A stretch of DNA of 46,332 nucleotides from an uncultured Muribaculum sp. (GCA_910589555.1 CAJUTE010000018.1:1-46332), one strand, 5' to 3'; counted from the first letter of the stretch, positions 8,186 to 17,956 are shown. Notes: a model not told the origin generated them from the sequence alone. Made by a program: numbers and translations.

Positions 8186-8218
8186 AGGAGGCTGCGCTAT
8201 TTAATGGCGCAGCCTCCT
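8186..8218. terminator. bidirectional intrinsic terminator between rubrerythrin and the TlpA-like gene
   Basis: Perfect 12-bp inverted repeat (AGGAGGCTGCGC at 8186-8197 with 8207-8218) around a 9-base loop. It lies between convergent genes, with T-rich sequence on the minus side (GTTGTTTTA). Confidence 0.8.
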
Positions 8219-8245
8219 CGTGTTTATTGAATCATCAATTGGGTT

Positions 8246-9583
8246 TTATAGGAGAGCTTCAATCTGTTGCTTGAGTTTGGGGTCGGAGGGGCGTTTTGCA
8301 TAGGAATCGATGATTTTTCCCTCCTTGTCGATAAGCATTATTCGTGGCACCTTGTTTATTTGCAGCTTTGGCAGAAGGTCAGAATTGAACCCATCGGGAA
8401 GATTGAGTCCGAGCACACGTGAGTCGGCAGGTTTGGCTTTCATCACTTTCTTCCATTCGGCAATAAGTTCATCGCCTGTGTCAAGTGATACGGAAATGAA
8501 TTGCACATCTTTGCCATCCAGCTCCTTGGCGAGCTTTTCGAAATACGGCACTTCAGCTTTGCAGGGGATGCATCCGGTGTACCAGAAATCGATTACCGTG
8601 AGCTTGCCCTTGAAATCTGAGATGGAATATTCTTTGCCGGAAAGAGTGTTTGCCGTAAATTCAGGTATCTGCTTGCCGCGAGCCACCGGGGTTTCAAGTT
8701 CACGCAGTTTGGCGCATGAATCGACAAGTGCCGACAGTGCGGCTGTGTCTGCCGGGATGATCATGGGTCTTATTTTCTCAACCTGATTTGTGAAGTCATT
8801 GGTGTATCCGCTTTTCAGCACCAGATCAAGCAAGCGTATGAGATACTTTGATTTTAAATTGCCGTCATCAATCCTGTCGGCATAAATGCTCATGTAGTTT
8901 TCGTTGTCTACCGGGATAAATGCGTGTGACTCCATCTGAGAGAGCGCCCCGTTGACGATTTCAAACCACTTCGGTTGCGACAGCAGTTTCGGATTGTTGA
9001 ACCGCAATGAATCCAGAAAGTCATAGTAATTTTCGGAAAGAGAGCTTTTCGAGGATCCGAAAAGATTGTCAAGACGAGGCCCGTTAAGCCTTTGGTTGAG
9101 GAATGTCTGTAGATAATACAGTTTATGGGTGTCTATGAAGTCCCTGTCAAGCCCCGATTCTTCAAGCATTTGCGACAGACGCGCCACTTCGGCTGTCTGA
9201 TAGTCCACCCATTTCGGTGAATATATCTCGATTGAGTCGGGTGTGCGGCACAGATAGCGGTTGGCATTGGCAAATTCATTTTCAGCGCTTAAGTCGCCGG
9301 TGATTGTGATGCCGCTGTCATTGACCTCGATATTGGTGGTTGAGCCCGGAGCTACGTAGACTGTTTTCTGGGCGTTTCCTCCCATGATAGAGTAGTACGC
9401 CGGAATGTCGATGTCGAGAGTTAACGTAGTGTCGGCGGTTTCGATCTGATTGTAGCCAAGACTGTTTTCCGGTTGGAAATACACTTTTGGCTGATTGCTT
9501 TTTATGGTGACCGTGGTGGTTTTCATCTCTTGAGAACCACAGGCAGTCAGAGCGATTGACAATAAAATAAGTTGAAATTTCAT
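8246..9583 (-). CDS. TlpA-like thioredoxin-fold lipoprotein
   Basis: Predicted periplasm-facing lipoprotein thiol-disulfide protein of 445 residues. Seen: a short signal peptide with lipobox ALTAC (Cys15), a long N-terminal region resembling the DUF4369-type front domain of Bacteroidales TlpA proteins, and a C-terminal AhpC/TSA-Redoxin domain with WYTGCIPC (CxxC at about 338-341) and cis-proline KVPR. I use ATG 9583, which places the hydrophobic core next to the N-terminus. A GTG at 9592 overlapping the SusD stop (GTGA) is possible and would imply translational coupling. It is the last gene of the C10 peptidase-SusC-SusD operon and may keep cysteines of secreted or imported proteins in the right redox state. 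That role is inference. Confidence 0.82.
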   Translation of the reverse strand: MKFQLILLSIALTACGSQEMKTTTVTIKSNQPKVYFQPENSLGYNQIETADTTLTLDIDIPAYYSIMGGNAQKTVYVAPGSTTNIEVNDSGITITGDLSAENEFANANRYLCRTPDSIEIYSPKWVDYQTAEVARLSQMLEESGLDRDFIDTHKLYYLQTFLNQRLNGPRLDNLFGSSKSSLSENYYDFLDSLRFNNPKLLSQPKWFEIVNGALSQMESHAFIPVDNENYMSIYADRIDDGNLKSKYLIRLLDLVLKSGYTNDFTNQVEKIRPMIIPADTAALSALVDSCAKLRELETPVARGKQIPEFTANTLSGKEYSISDFKGKLTVIDFWYTGCIPCKAEVPYFEKLAKELDGKDVQFISVSLDTGDELIAEWKKVMKAKPADSRVLGLNLPDGFNSDLLPKLQINKVPRIMLIDKEGKIIDSYAKRPSDPKLKQQIEALL

Positions 9584-9588
9584 AAGTG

Positions 9589-11073
9589 TCACTTGCTATT
9601 TTGGATTAACTTGCTGGTTTGCATTGCTTTCAGAGGGAACGGATAAGTGAGCAGGTGAGAGTCAGGACCTATGCTGTAGGTGGTGCCGTTTATCTCCTTG
9701 GTGACTGTCTCGTTGAACTCGACGCAGAAGCGGCGCATGTCAAAAAATCCGTTGCAGGTGAGAAACAGTTCGCGTTTGCGTTCCTCTCTCACATGACGCA
9801 GCGCCTCTTCGTCGGTGCTTGCCGTGAGACGGGTATATTTCCCGGCTATGAGCCTGTGAGAACGCAGAGTGTCGAGATACTGCATGGCAAGCGCTATGTT
9901 CTGCGGTCCGCCTTTGCGGGCGTAGCACTCGGCAAGCATCAGGTAGACCTCCGATAGGCGCATTCCGCCCGGATTCCAGCGTATGCTCAGTGTTGCAAAT
10001 TCACGGTCACCTTCCGGTGCGGTGTCATGAGTGCGGTTGTATCTTATGCAGCAACGGTAGCGCATATCGGCGTTCTGTTCAAAGAGATCGAGCACACGTT
10101 TTGTCACATACATCGAGTAGGGGTCGGTGTAGGTGGTGCCGAATTGATACAGCAGGTTTTCGGCTCCGTCATAATTGTATGTGATGGCGTTTTTCCAGAT
10201 ATTTTCAATCGTGGGGTTGATGTAGCCGTATCTCGGATCATCTATAGCCATGTCGATGCCGTAGGCGTTCAGCAGCATCGGGCCATAGCGGTTATACTCA
10301 GCGTTCATGTCCCACAGTTGATGGCCGCCTGCCGCAGCTTCATCGAGCGCATCCCGGCAAGCCGCTATGCACTCGTCGATCTCCCTCATGAAAAGATGTA
10401 CCTTGGCTTTAAGGGCATATCCGAATGTGCGGTCGGGGCGGAAACTGTTGATAGCCTTGTGGGGCAGTGTGGGGATAGCGTCAACGAGGTCCTGCTTTAT
10501 GAAGCGGTAGGTGTAAGCCACGCTCTGCTGGATACCTTCATCCTCAATGCTCTCAAACATTTTCTCGCGCACTATCACGCCCGGTTCGCTTTCGGCGGTG
10601 GCGGGATTATATGGGCGGGCAAATGTGTTGACGAGGAAGAAGTAATTGTAAGCTCTCATCGCTTTCGCCTGAGCCATGGCGAGTTCTTTCTCGCTTTCTG
10701 GACCGTCGGCTTTGTCGATATTGGAGATTATGGCATTGTAGTTGGTGATGCGGCTGTAGCAGTTGTTATAAAGTTCGCTGTCGATGGTGTAGGAGCAACG
10801 GTCGACCGACTCATCCCAGAAGTATGCAGCCGAACGCAACGGCACCGTGTAACGCTCAAGGTCGCCGAGTATGTACCACGACGCTTCGTCACACATGGTC
10901 CAGCTGTTGCTGTGATCATAGTTGGGTGAGATCTCTTCGAGAAGTCCCAGATAGTCGGTGGTAGTAGTGAGCTGGGTTCTGCCCTTAGGCTCTATGTCGA
11001 GATAGCTGTCGCATGATGATAGCACGCCGGCAGCGGCGAGCAGGATGCTTATATATGATAATTTCAAGTTCAT
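9589..11073 (-). CDS. SusD/RagB-family outer-membrane lipoprotein
   Basis: Surface substrate-binding lid of a SusCD nutrient importer, 494 residues. Signal peptide with lipobox VLSSC (Cys21) followed by DSYLDIEPKGRT, the classic SusD start. TPR-like helices follow (AKAMRAYNYFFLVNTFARPY), then the C-terminal SusD signature region RLSEVYLMLAECYARKGG and ERKRELFLTCNGFFDMRRF. It starts 19 bases after the SusC stop and ends at the start region of the TlpA-like gene, so it belongs to the four-gene operon headed by the C10 peptidase. The peptidase context suggests oligopeptide rather than glycan ligands, as with RagB of Porphyromonas. That is inference. Confidence 0.92.
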   Translation of the reverse strand: MNLKLSYISILLAAAGVLSSCDSYLDIEPKGRTQLTTTTDYLGLLEEISPNYDHSNSWTMCDEASWYILGDLERYTVPLRSAAYFWDESVDRCSYTIDSELYNNCYSRITNYNAIISNIDKADGPESEKELAMAQAKAMRAYNYFFLVNTFARPYNPATAESEPGVIVREKMFESIEDEGIQQSVAYTYRFIKQDLVDAIPTLPHKAINSFRPDRTFGYALKAKVHLFMREIDECIAACRDALDEAAAGGHQLWDMNAEYNRYGPMLLNAYGIDMAIDDPRYGYINPTIENIWKNAITYNYDGAENLLYQFGTTYTDPYSMYVTKRVLDLFEQNADMRYRCCIRYNRTHDTAPEGDREFATLSIRWNPGGMRLSEVYLMLAECYARKGGPQNIALAMQYLDTLRSHRLIAGKYTRLTASTDEEALRHVREERKRELFLTCNGFFDMRRFCVEFNETVTKEINGTTYSIGPDSHLLTYPFPLKAMQTSKLIQNSK

Positions 11074-11092
11074 ATTCTGTAGTGCTGTGAGA

Positions 11093-14000
11093 TTAGAGAT
11101 TGATGTTCACGCCGAATATATAGGTGGGCTTTGTGGTGCCTGAATTTGTGAGCGATGAGCGTGTGCCCGTATTGGCGTTGAACGCCTCAGGATCGATGTC
11201 ATACTTGTTGGCTGTCCAGCGGCAGAGATTGTCTACCTGGAAACGCAAGGTGGCGCCTTTGAGGAATTTTGTGCGGGTCAACAGCTTTTTGGGGAAAGTG
11301 TAGGACACGCCCACATTGCGCAGTTTTGCGAATGACGCGCTGCAAGTGTTGACGTCGGCATACTTCCACTGGTAGTTGCTTTCGCCGGTGTCGTCGTGCA
11401 AGCCTATCGCCGGGATGCGTGTGTTGGTGTTGTCGGGAGTCCATCGGTCGGCGATGTCCTTATGAACGGCTCCGCTCGCGATTTTTTCAGCAGAGTCATA
11501 GAGGGTGGGCACATCGCGGCGCAATGAGTGTCCGGTGTAATATACAATCTTGGCAAATACGTTGAGCCCTTTCCAGCGCAGATCGAGGTTGAGGGCGCCG
11601 TTCCATTTTGGGGTGAGCTGTCCCACACACACCACGGCACCGACATTGCGCACTGACTTAACCGAGGATATCTCTCCGTTTTCGTCATAAACCGACGGGC
11701 GGCCGGTGTCGGTCAGTCCCGCATATTTGTAGGCATAGAGCGAGTTGTAGGTGTCGCCTATACGGTAGTTGGACCCGGGTTCACGCATCATGTCGAGCGC
11801 GTCGGTGGGCTCATAGTCCACTTTCTCAATGCGGTTGCTGTTGTATGCCGCCGATAATGATGTGGTGAACACAAGGTCGCGGGTGCTTATCCAGTCGTAT
11901 GACAGGTTGAGCTCCACACCGGTGTTCTTCATCTCGCCGTTGTTGGCGCGAGCCATACCGTTGAATCCCAGCGACGGGTCGATGCGCTTGTTCACGAGCA
12001 GGTCCGAGCTGTACTTGCGGTAAGCGTCAATGCTACCCGACAGGCGGTTGAACAGGCGGAAGTCCACACCGGCGTTGAAGGTGGAGGTGCGTTCCCAACG
12101 CAGCGAGCTGTTGGGGGGCGTGAGAATCATGCTTATCTGCTGGCTTGTGTAGAGCGATGTGCCGAATGCCGCGAGCAGGTAGGGCGATGATGACTGGTCG
12201 ACGTTTCCGGTGATACCGTAGGTGGCGCGGAGCTTCAATGTGTTGATCCATGAAAAATCTTTCATGAACTCTTCGTTGGAGATGTTCCAGCTTCCTCCCA
12301 CCGACCATAACGGGCGGTAGCGGTATTTTGGATCGGAGCCGAAGAGGTCGGCTTGCTCGACTCTCACGCTTGCATTCAAGGCATAACGGGCGTCATAGAT
12401 GTAGCCGAGGTTGAAGTATGCCGACACATAGCGGTGCTTGATGTCGGAGAGCGAGAGATTTTCCGATCGGCGGCGAGGGGTGGAATAGAGTTGTCCCACC
12501 ACGCCGTTGGTGGAGAGGGTTTTCCAGTCGACCTGAGTATAGGTGAGCTTCTGGTCGTCATATCCGAATCGTTCGCCTGAATGGCTTTCTGAATGATCTT
12601 GTCTTATCTCGCCTCCGAGAAGGGCGGTCACGTCATGTTTTTCGGCAAAAGTCTTTTTATAGTTGGCTTGGGCGCGAAGGTTGTAGTAGTCGTAAGAGGC
12701 GTTGTACATATACAGTCTGCCCCCTTGCGGAATGTTGTAGACGAGGTTGCCGTTGGAGCCGGTCGATGCAAATTCGTTGACCATGGAGCGCATCATGTAG
12801 GAATCGGCTTCGTCATACTCTTTTCCGTCGAGCTTGCGCTTCTCATACTGGAATTTCACTTCAAAGTCAAGATCACGTGTTATGTCGAAACCTGCCTGGA
12901 TGAAGTATTTCATGTAAAGATTGTCGGTCTTGTACATATTGTTACGGGATTCCTCGATGGCGTTGTAGCCCATGTGCTGCAAGCCCGGAGTGCTTCCCAC
13001 CTCCTCGGCGAGGAGCTGATTGTAGGGGTAGCGGTAGGAGAGGGTTCCGTCGGCATTGTAAAGAGCGTCGTATGCCATCGCGTCGGTCTCACCCATGTAT
13101 GATGCCTGCGAGTAGGCGGCGCGGTTGAATGATATGTCGGCTCCGAGGGTGAGGTTGAACCACTTGGTTATCTTCAGGTCGTTCTTGAGGTAGAGCGACA
13201 GGCGGTCGTCACTGTCATGCTTGTTGTAAAGACCGAGTTTGCGATAGCGTGCGGCAGCATAGAATCCGTAATTGTCGCCACCCTTGGATATTGACAGATT
13301 ATAATCCTGGGTGAGGCTGTTGCGCAGCAGATGGTCGCGGTATTCGCGGCGATAATCGTTGCGGCGCAGGGCGTTGAGCCCTTCGGTCACGTCGCGTTCG
13401 CTGATTTCGTTTTTCGACAGGCGGTAATATAGCATATCCACCTGGTTCATGTATTTGGCGTTGTTCTTGCCGGTGAGGGTCGAGAAGTAAGCCGACGGGT
13501 TCTGGATATAGTCGGGATTGGTGGTGAGAAATTCGCTCTGGAAGTCGATGATATCGCTTGTTGAGGCATATTTCTGGTAGTCGAGCGAAGGCACCGGATT
13601 GAGGTAGAAGCTTGCCGAGGCATTGGTGTCAAGGCGTGAATCGTTGCCGTTTTTAGTGGTTACGACAATCACGCCGTTGGATGCTCTCACACCGTAAAGT
13701 GAGGTGGCTGCGGCATCCTTCAGCACAGTCACGCTCGCGATGATGTCGGGGTTGATGTCATTGAGCGTGGTTCCGGTGGCGGGTTGTCCGTCGATCACCA
13801 GCAGTGGAGTGCTGTCGATGGAGAATGACGATGTTCCGCGTATGCTCATCTGATTGTTGTACATCGTGAGTCCCGGGGTTATACCTTCGAGCTTTGAGCT
13901 GAGGTTGGGCGCCTGGATTTTTCCTATCTTCTCTTTGTTGATCACGATTGCCGAGCCTGTGGAGCGTTCACGGGATATGGTCTGGAATCCCGACACAATC

Positions 14001-14374
14001 ACTTCGTCGAGCACATTGGCGTCGGGCTGGAGAGTTATCGTCACGTTTTCGCCCGGCTTAACGGTGTACTCCGCCGGTTTCATGCCGATGTAGCTTACCG
14101 ACAGCGTGATTTTTCTTCCTTCGGGAACCGATAGCGAGAATGCTCCGTCGAGATCCGAGCTTGTGCCTATCGATGTGCCTTTTACCATAACGGTGGCTCC
14201 CATGACCGGTTCTCCCTGGTCATCGACAATCTGTCCTTTTACCGAGGCGCTTGCCGGTGCGGCTGCATGACGCGGTGCTGCGGCGTCAGAAACACTTGCA
14301 TAGCCTATTGCCGGCAGCAACAATGAGCACGCTGTGATGGCGATGCCCTTGATATTGTGAATGGTGATATGCAT
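11093..14374 (-). CDS. SusC/RagA-family TonB-linked outer-membrane transporter
   Basis: 22-strand TonB-dependent importer of 1,093 residues that pairs with the SusD protein just downstream. Order seen: signal sequence (about 1-27), a carboxypeptidase-D-like regulatory domain (GQIVDDQGEPVMGATVMVKG to SYIGMKPAEY, about 47-105), a TonB-box region (DEVIVSGF), a plug domain (IRGTSSFSIDSTPLLVIDGQ, VLKDAAATSLYGVRASNGVI) and a long beta barrel. It ends GVNINL. The start is 3 bases after the stop of the C10 peptidase gene, arguing for co-transcription and coupling. The same operon carries a cysteine protease, so the cargo may be peptides. Confidence 0.93.
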   Translation of the reverse strand: MHITIHNIKGIAITACSLLLPAIGYASVSDAAAPRHAAAPASASVKGQIVDDQGEPVMGATVMVKGTSIGTSSDLDGAFSLSVPEGRKITLSVSYIGMKPAEYTVKPGENVTITLQPDANVLDEVIVSGFQTISRERSTGSAIVINKEKIGKIQAPNLSSKLEGITPGLTMYNNQMSIRGTSSFSIDSTPLLVIDGQPATGTTLNDINPDIIASVTVLKDAAATSLYGVRASNGVIVVTTKNGNDSRLDTNASASFYLNPVPSLDYQKYASTSDIIDFQSEFLTTNPDYIQNPSAYFSTLTGKNNAKYMNQVDMLYYRLSKNEISERDVTEGLNALRRNDYRREYRDHLLRNSLTQDYNLSISKGGDNYGFYAAARYRKLGLYNKHDSDDRLSLYLKNDLKITKWFNLTLGADISFNRAAYSQASYMGETDAMAYDALYNADGTLSYRYPYNQLLAEEVGSTPGLQHMGYNAIEESRNNMYKTDNLYMKYFIQAGFDITRDLDFEVKFQYEKRKLDGKEYDEADSYMMRSMVNEFASTGSNGNLVYNIPQGGRLYMYNASYDYYNLRAQANYKKTFAEKHDVTALLGGEIRQDHSESHSGERFGYDDQKLTYTQVDWKTLSTNGVVGQLYSTPRRRSENLSLSDIKHRYVSAYFNLGYIYDARYALNASVRVEQADLFGSDPKYRYRPLWSVGGSWNISNEEFMKDFSWINTLKLRATYGITGNVDQSSSPYLLAAFGTSLYTSQQISMILTPPNSSLRWERTSTFNAGVDFRLFNRLSGSIDAYRKYSSDLLVNKRIDPSLGFNGMARANNGEMKNTGVELNLSYDWISTRDLVFTTSLSAAYNSNRIEKVDYEPTDALDMMREPGSNYRIGDTYNSLYAYKYAGLTDTGRPSVYDENGEISSVKSVRNVGAVVCVGQLTPKWNGALNLDLRWKGLNVFAKIVYYTGHSLRRDVPTLYDSAEKIASGAVHKDIADRWTPDNTNTRIPAIGLHDDTGESNYQWKYADVNTCSASFAKLRNVGVSYTFPKKLLTRTKFLKGATLRFQVDNLCRWTANKYDIDPEAFNANTGTRSSLTNSGTTKPTYIFGVNINL

Positions 14375-14377
14375 GGT

Positions 14378-16165
14378 TTATAAGATGATTTTTCGTGTTA
14401 TGCGATTGTTATTGTTGGTGGTGGCTTGGAGGATATAGGCGCCGTGGCTGAGTGCCGATGTGTCGATTGAGGCATTGTCGCCGCAATTGTTGAGGTTGAC
14501 GACGGTTCTGCCGCTTATATCGCACAGAATCACTTGCCGGAGTCCGCTTTCCGAACTGATTTTGATGCTTCCCTGTGCCACGGCGAGCTCTATGGAAGTA
14601 TCGTTCTCTATTGACACGATTGACGATAAGGCATCCTTTCCGAATGTCACATCGTCGCCGCTCACTTTAACCGCAGCCTGATACGGAGTGCTGTAACGGC
14701 TTTTCATCGAGTGCCAGCTGTCATCGCCCTCAAGGCGGTAGTGGAAGCTTACAGTGTAGGTGCCGTCGGCAAGTGATGAGGGGATGTATAGAGTTACGGG
14801 GGTGTTGTCACCGGCGGCTATCTCGCCCGACCACTTGGTGCTTATGGGTGTTATTTCTCCACCGGTTTCGATGGTGGCGTATATTTCGCCCTTGAACTTG
14901 TAATGCCCGAGATTCAAGCAGTAGAATATGAATCCTGATTTATCGGCTTTGCCTGAATAGGTGTTTTCATCAGAGTATACCTCGGTCTTGGATGTGAACA
15001 CGTTCAGGCTGTATATTCCGGCGAGATGTTTGGTCTGCGGCACGCTTCCGGCAGCATCGGCTGGCATAATTCCGCATTCAGCCACCTGCTCACCTGTGTA
15101 GTCCTGAATGCCGTCGCCGCTTGTGGGGGTCAGAGCCGACAGTGCGAAATAGCCGTTGCTCATGCCGCCCCATCCCCAGTTGAAATGAAACATACCGTTG
15201 CCGTCATATCCGTCGCACACGAATGCATGACCTCCCGATTTCGAGCTGCGTCCGTCATATAGTATCGGGCGGTTAGCCGACAGTTCGGCAACAAGCAGCT
15301 TCATCCATTCATCGGCATGGATGTAGGCTCTTTCGTAGCGGTGTATGTTGGGTGAGTAGTTGAATGTCTTGATAAGGGCGAATGCCGCATCGTTGAGATA
15401 GGCTATGCTTGTCGATGGTGAATATTGCATCTTCATGGCATGACCCACTTGAAGCATAAGTTCGGCAACGGCATCGCATTCCTGTGTGCTTACCGGAATC
15501 GGGTTTCGTCCGGTGATGTTTGTCCAGTTGAAATCTCCGCGCGAGGTGAAATCCATCATGCGCTCCACTTTCTGTTTTGGATCGGTGTAGGTGATTGTTC
15601 CTGTTCCTTTCAGAGGATACTGGTGAAAGTTCATTATTTGCGCAGAAGCGGTTGCCAGGCATCCTGTGAGGCATTTTTTGCCTGATGATGCGTCAGTAGG
15701 ACAACTGTTGTTGAATGGAGCTTCCTGGCTCCATGTAGTCTTTATGAGAGGGGCTATTATTTCTTTCGGGTATTCGGTTTCCGTGGTCGCTGTCGCAAGC
15801 GATGTGCCGGCTACGGAGTTTATCTCCGTGGCATATTGATCGAGCCATTGGCGGCACGGTTCGGGAATCAATGATGAGTCGAAGGAGCCTTCAAGACTGT
15901 AGGCGAGCACCGTTTTGGCGCGGTCGTCGCCGGCTATGATTATGAATCCTCCTTCCGTCAGGTTGAAAATGTGGTAGGGGGCGTCGTAGCCTTCCGCTCT
16001 TGATTGCTGTAAGTTTTCAAGGTAAGTGGCATTCAAGGTTGTATGTATGCCTCGGGATTGCAGAAACTCCTCGGCAATGCGGCAGGCTCCGTTTTCATCG
16101 ATGGTTTTTCCATTGACTGTTGCCACTGCTGCAAATAATGTGATAAATGTGATAATCCGCTGCAT
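14378..16165 (-). CDS. C10-family (streptopain-like) cysteine peptidase with T9SS-type C-terminus
   Basis: Secreted cysteine protease of 595 residues. Seen: signal peptide (MQRIITFITLFAAVATVNG), an inhibitory prodomain of Spi type with YHIFNLTEGGFIIIAGDD, and the mature C10 domain with catalytic Cys169 in CLTGCLATASAQ, catalytic His313 in GGHAFVCDGYDG and NWGWGG. Ig-like linkers follow. The last 75 residues (VILCDISGRTVVNL ... GAYILQATT ... ITRKIIL) resemble a T9SS type A sorting domain. I use ATG 16165; the in-frame GTG at 16177 would only add MCVF. It is the first gene of the operon with SusC, SusD and the TlpA-like protein, suggesting extracellular protein digestion coupled to uptake. Relatives include SpeB of streptococci and prtT/interpain of oral Bacteroidales. 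Confidence 0.9.
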   Translation of the reverse strand: MQRIITFITLFAAVATVNGKTIDENGACRIAEEFLQSRGIHTTLNATYLENLQQSRAEGYDAPYHIFNLTEGGFIIIAGDDRAKTVLAYSLEGSFDSSLIPEPCRQWLDQYATEINSVAGTSLATATTETEYPKEIIAPLIKTTWSQEAPFNNSCPTDASSGKKCLTGCLATASAQIMNFHQYPLKGTGTITYTDPKQKVERMMDFTSRGDFNWTNITGRNPIPVSTQECDAVAELMLQVGHAMKMQYSPSTSIAYLNDAAFALIKTFNYSPNIHRYERAYIHADEWMKLLVAELSANRPILYDGRSSKSGGHAFVCDGYDGNGMFHFNWGWGGMSNGYFALSALTPTSGDGIQDYTGEQVAECGIMPADAAGSVPQTKHLAGIYSLNVFTSKTEVYSDENTYSGKADKSGFIFYCLNLGHYKFKGEIYATIETGGEITPISTKWSGEIAAGDNTPVTLYIPSSLADGTYTVSFHYRLEGDDSWHSMKSRYSTPYQAAVKVSGDDVTFGKDALSSIVSIENDTSIELAVAQGSIKISSESGLRQVILCDISGRTVVNLNNCGDNASIDTSALSHGAYILQATTNNNNRITRKIIL

Positions 16166-16258
16166 AAACACGCACACTTAAAAGATGAGTGATTTTGGGG
16201 TATGGTCAATAATTCACCGGCTGAAACTGTGTGCCGGTAAAGGTAGTTTTGTCAAGTG

Positions 16259-16296
16259 AACCGGACACAGCCGTTATTTGCGGGCTGTGTCCGGTT
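16259..16296 (-). terminator. intrinsic terminator-like hairpin after the T9SS client at 16321
   Basis: Perfect 14-bp inverted repeat (16259-16272 with 16283-16296; AACCGGACACAGCC arm) with a 10-base loop, 24 bases past the stop of the 16321-17652 gene. It separates that gene from the C10 peptidase operon. The U-tract is weak (TTCACTTG). Confidence 0.65.
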
Positions 16297-16320
16297 ATTT
16301 TGGTTAGGGATAAAACGCGA

Positions 16321-17652
16321 TTACTCTACGACCACCTTTGCCGAAGCAGAGCGGTTGGCGCCATAGACAACGATGAGGTAGATGCCAGAGGGAACATCGA
16401 GAGTGATCACCTGCGATTCGGTTCCGGCTGCTACGGCAGTCTCGGCTACCTTGCGGGCGTTCATGTCGTAAGCCACAACCTTGGCGCCGCCTGCGAGGAG
16501 CACGTTGTTGATCGAGAAGCTCTTTCCGCCGAGTGCCACGATCTCAACAGTGTTATTGTCATTGCCCACGTTGTTGATGCCACCGGTGGCGTTACCTTTG
16601 ACTACCTTAAGATAAGGAGCGCCTTCTTCGAGCTTGGTGAATACGTCAGACTGAACTGCAACGAGGTCGCCCTTGGCAAGAGTCTTTACGATCATTGCAT
16701 CCTTGTCGCCAACGATTGCGGTTTCACCCTCGCTGAAGTCGCAAGAGAGCTTGTTGCCGAAAGGAGATGTGTCAGCATCGCCTCTCACTATTTTACCGAT
16801 ATTCAACTCCGAGCCCTTTGCTGCATGGTTGATGAAGGTGTATTCGCCATCTTCGGGTGCTTCAAATACCTTGTCGACAGTCCAATAAGCGTTGGGATAA
16901 GTGGTTTCTTCGTTAAGACCCAATTTAGGTCCGCGGCTGAGGTTTGCACCGCAGTTGAATGTACCCATAGCATTAGGAGCAAGGATGAATTCCGCCTCGG
17001 CAGTTGCTGCTGCTGATACAGTGATTCCTACAATATTCGTACCTGCCTTATTGTAAGCGGGCAAAATTGCAGAACCTTCATTGATTCCGCCGGGGCATTC
17101 CTGATGTTTTACGACAATCTTTTCAACATCCATTACGGGCATATTGAAGAATGAAGCAGTGATATTTGATGGATATGCGAAATTACACTTATACCATACG
17201 GTAGTGCCGGGAGCCTGTTTTTTGTACAGGTTCATCTCGTTTGCCGGAATTTCAATCGGATAGTATTCCGCACCTTTTTCGCTATCATCACGAAATTCCA
17301 AGCCTGATAACATCACAGGGGCAGTTGATCCGGGAACAAGTTTGAAGAGATATTCTTTTCCCGATTCAACTACATAAACTCCGGTTGAGTTTTTGGGAGC
17401 CTCCATAGTTCCATCGGCACATTGGAATACCTGATATTCACCGGATGGTGGCATTGAAGGATATAGTGCGGGACGACCGTTCTGAGTTGTCACTTTGAAT
17501 TTAAACCAGACTTCAGTCTTGTTATCTACCAATGATTGATCAGGAGACCAGAATCCCGGGAAGTCAACAGCCGTTTCGGGCGAGGTGCCGTAGTCAGCCG
17601 CATTTGCAGTCATAGCTACTGCAAGTGTTGAGAGGAGTAAAAATTTTTTCAT
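16321..17652 (-). CDS. secreted protein with T9SS type A-like C-terminus, function unknown
   Basis: Secreted protein of 443 residues. Signal peptide MKKFLLLSTLAVAMTANA. The body appears to have three beta-rich modules of about 110-130 residues, each opening with a similar pattern (PGFWSPDQ..., TVWYKCNFAYPS..., NAYWTVDKVFEAP...). The C-terminal 75 residues (SINNVLLAGGAKVVAYDMNA ... SGIYLIVVYG ... AKVVVE) look like a type IX secretion sorting domain. I set the start at ATG 17652; the longer frame to 17688 would put 12 polar residues before the signal peptide. A TATTTTTG -7 box lies 74 bases upstream. I do not recognise the body. Cell-surface binding or adhesion is possible but not shown. Confidence 0.7.
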   Translation of the reverse strand: MKKFLLLSTLAVAMTANAADYGTSPETAVDFPGFWSPDQSLVDNKTEVWFKFKVTTQNGRPALYPSMPPSGEYQVFQCADGTMEAPKNSTGVYVVESGKEYLFKLVPGSTAPVMLSGLEFRDDSEKGAEYYPIEIPANEMNLYKKQAPGTTVWYKCNFAYPSNITASFFNMPVMDVEKIVVKHQECPGGINEGSAILPAYNKAGTNIVGITVSAAATAEAEFILAPNAMGTFNCGANLSRGPKLGLNEETTYPNAYWTVDKVFEAPEDGEYTFINHAAKGSELNIGKIVRGDADTSPFGNKLSCDFSEGETAIVGDKDAMIVKTLAKGDLVAVQSDVFTKLEEGAPYLKVVKGNATGGINNVGNDNNTVEIVALGGKSFSINNVLLAGGAKVVAYDMNARKVAETAVAAGTESQVITLDVPSGIYLIVVYGANRSASAKVVVE

Positions 17653-17725
17653 GTCTAACTTGTATTTATTAATGATTGGATTACACAAAGCAAAAAAACT
17701 TTAAGGCTGAATAATACATCGATTA

Positions 17726-17733
17726 CAAAAATA
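17726..17733 (-). promoter_or_regulatory. -7 promoter element for the secreted T9SS-type protein
   Basis: The minus strand reads TATTTTTG, an exact TAnnTTTG match in a very A/T-rich stretch. It implies a leader of about 65 bases. The rest of 17653-17956 holds only A/T-rich sequence and the hairpin at 17894. Confidence 0.5.
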
Positions 17734-17893
17734 CATAATTTTATTTATAAATATACAATATTTTACGGGATTTAACTTATCTTTTTTCAAATATTTGGAA
17801 ATTTGCTCGTTCAATCATTAAAAATGCCTTATTTTGTGTGAATGGTGTATATTGTCGAATGCGCCTTGGTTGATTTTTCCGGACACAATGCAG

Positions 17894-17929
17894 TAAGGCT
17901 AATAAGCCTCATTTGACTCATTAGCCTTA
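17894..17929 (-). terminator. hairpin after rpiB
   Basis: Perfect 10-bp inverted repeat (TAAGGCTAAT at 17894-17903 with 17920-17929) around a 16-base loop that itself contains AAGCCTCA, 28 bases past the rpiB stop. The U-tract is poor, so this is a candidate terminator only. Confidence 0.5.
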
Positions 17930-17956
17930 TCGCGTCAATATTGAATTGATTGTGGA

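Noticed and set aside
10027..10929. 300-codon frame on the plus strand
   Set aside because: Antisense to the SusD gene, which has clear family motifs and a lipobox. No independent support.
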